Below are positions 5,678 to 5,807 of a stretch of 5,807 nt of DNA, in pieces; the stretch's first letter is position 1, and each line of letters starts with the position of its first letter. The position numbers were made by a program, and so were the translations under genes. The notes under the pieces are model-generated. The model was not told the origin of the DNA. It did no database searches and saw nothing but the letters and a program-made list of their open reading frames with translations. The stretch comes from Clostridia bacterium (GTDB lineage Bacteria > Bacillota_A > Clostridia > Oscillospirales > CAG-272). Location: contig JAFQUG010000267.1 in assembly GCA_017408625.1 (NCBI GenBank), forward strand, positions 1-5,807, in the 5' to 3' direction.

Positions 5678-5727
5678 GTTAGAATGATAAAACCGACATA
5701 TCCATATAAACAGTCGCAGGGGACGGC

Positions 5728-5807
5728 GCCCTCGACGTCCCGGGCAGGCACACAGAACTTATTGCATTGCGAAAAGATTTGTTAATGTAGGGCGGGACGT
5801 CGAGGGC
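5728..5807. repeat. Long inverted repeat truncated by the contig end
   Basis: GCCCTCGACGTCCCG (5728-5742) and CGGGACGTCGAGGGC (5793-5807) are perfect reverse complements, 15 bp each, 50 bases apart. The right arm stops exactly at the window edge. The left arm is preceded by GCAGGGGACGGC (5716-5727), so the full element probably continues past 5807 with the complement of that. I recall closely similar GC-rich repeats scattered between genes in gut Clostridia, which would explain the assembly break. There is no coding capacity, so it would be a non-autonomous or REP-like element. Confidence 0.75.

Noticed and set aside
1..5807. CRISPR array, tRNA, rRNA or transposase gene
   Set aside because: I found no evenly spaced direct repeats, no tRNA-like cloverleaf and no transposase-like protein in any frame.

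Overview
The window looks like one end-to-end contig from an uncultured, probably gut-associated member of the Clostridia (Firmicutes). The evidence is moderate GC, strong AGGAGG-type ribosome binding sites, Gram-positive style sigma-A and ECF-type promoters, a FliB-like cysteine-rich protein and a PstS-like binding protein whose wording I know from Clostridia. The taxonomic call is from memory of these families, not from a search. Both ends carry assembly signatures: the first 19 bases match the end of an Illumina adapter with one mismatch, and the last 15 bases are one arm of an inverted repeat whose other arm lies about 65 bases upstream.

Layout. On the minus strand, 879 down to 19, is a secreted protein whose 3' end is cut by the adapter, so its apparent stop is probably artificial. 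A 141-bp divergent spacer holds two near-consensus sigma-A promoters back to back. The rightward one drives a FliB-family cysteine-rich protein (1021-1923) overlapping by 4 bases an MFS transporter (1920-3176). Then comes a membrane-anchored PstS-like substrate-binding protein (3269-4468) ending at a strong intrinsic terminator. After a 202-bp spacer come two overlapping genes for small membrane proteins of unknown function (4671-5249 and 5242-5616), a possible weak terminator and the terminal repeat.

The most notable signal is regulatory. The spacers before the PstS-like gene and before the membrane-protein pair both contain an ECF-sigma-type promoter with identical geometry (TCGAAC or TGAAAC, 16 bases, CGTC). 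This suggests that both transcription units belong to one envelope-related regulon. The membrane pair also has a second, sigma-A-like promoter inside a leader containing two adjacent inverted repeats. No sigma or anti-sigma gene is in the window. None of the genes needed to assign a pathway (flagellar genes, ABC transporter partners) is present, so functional links between units are inference.

I saw no tRNA, rRNA, CRISPR array, transposase or integrase gene. No stretch longer than 202 bases lacks a gene.
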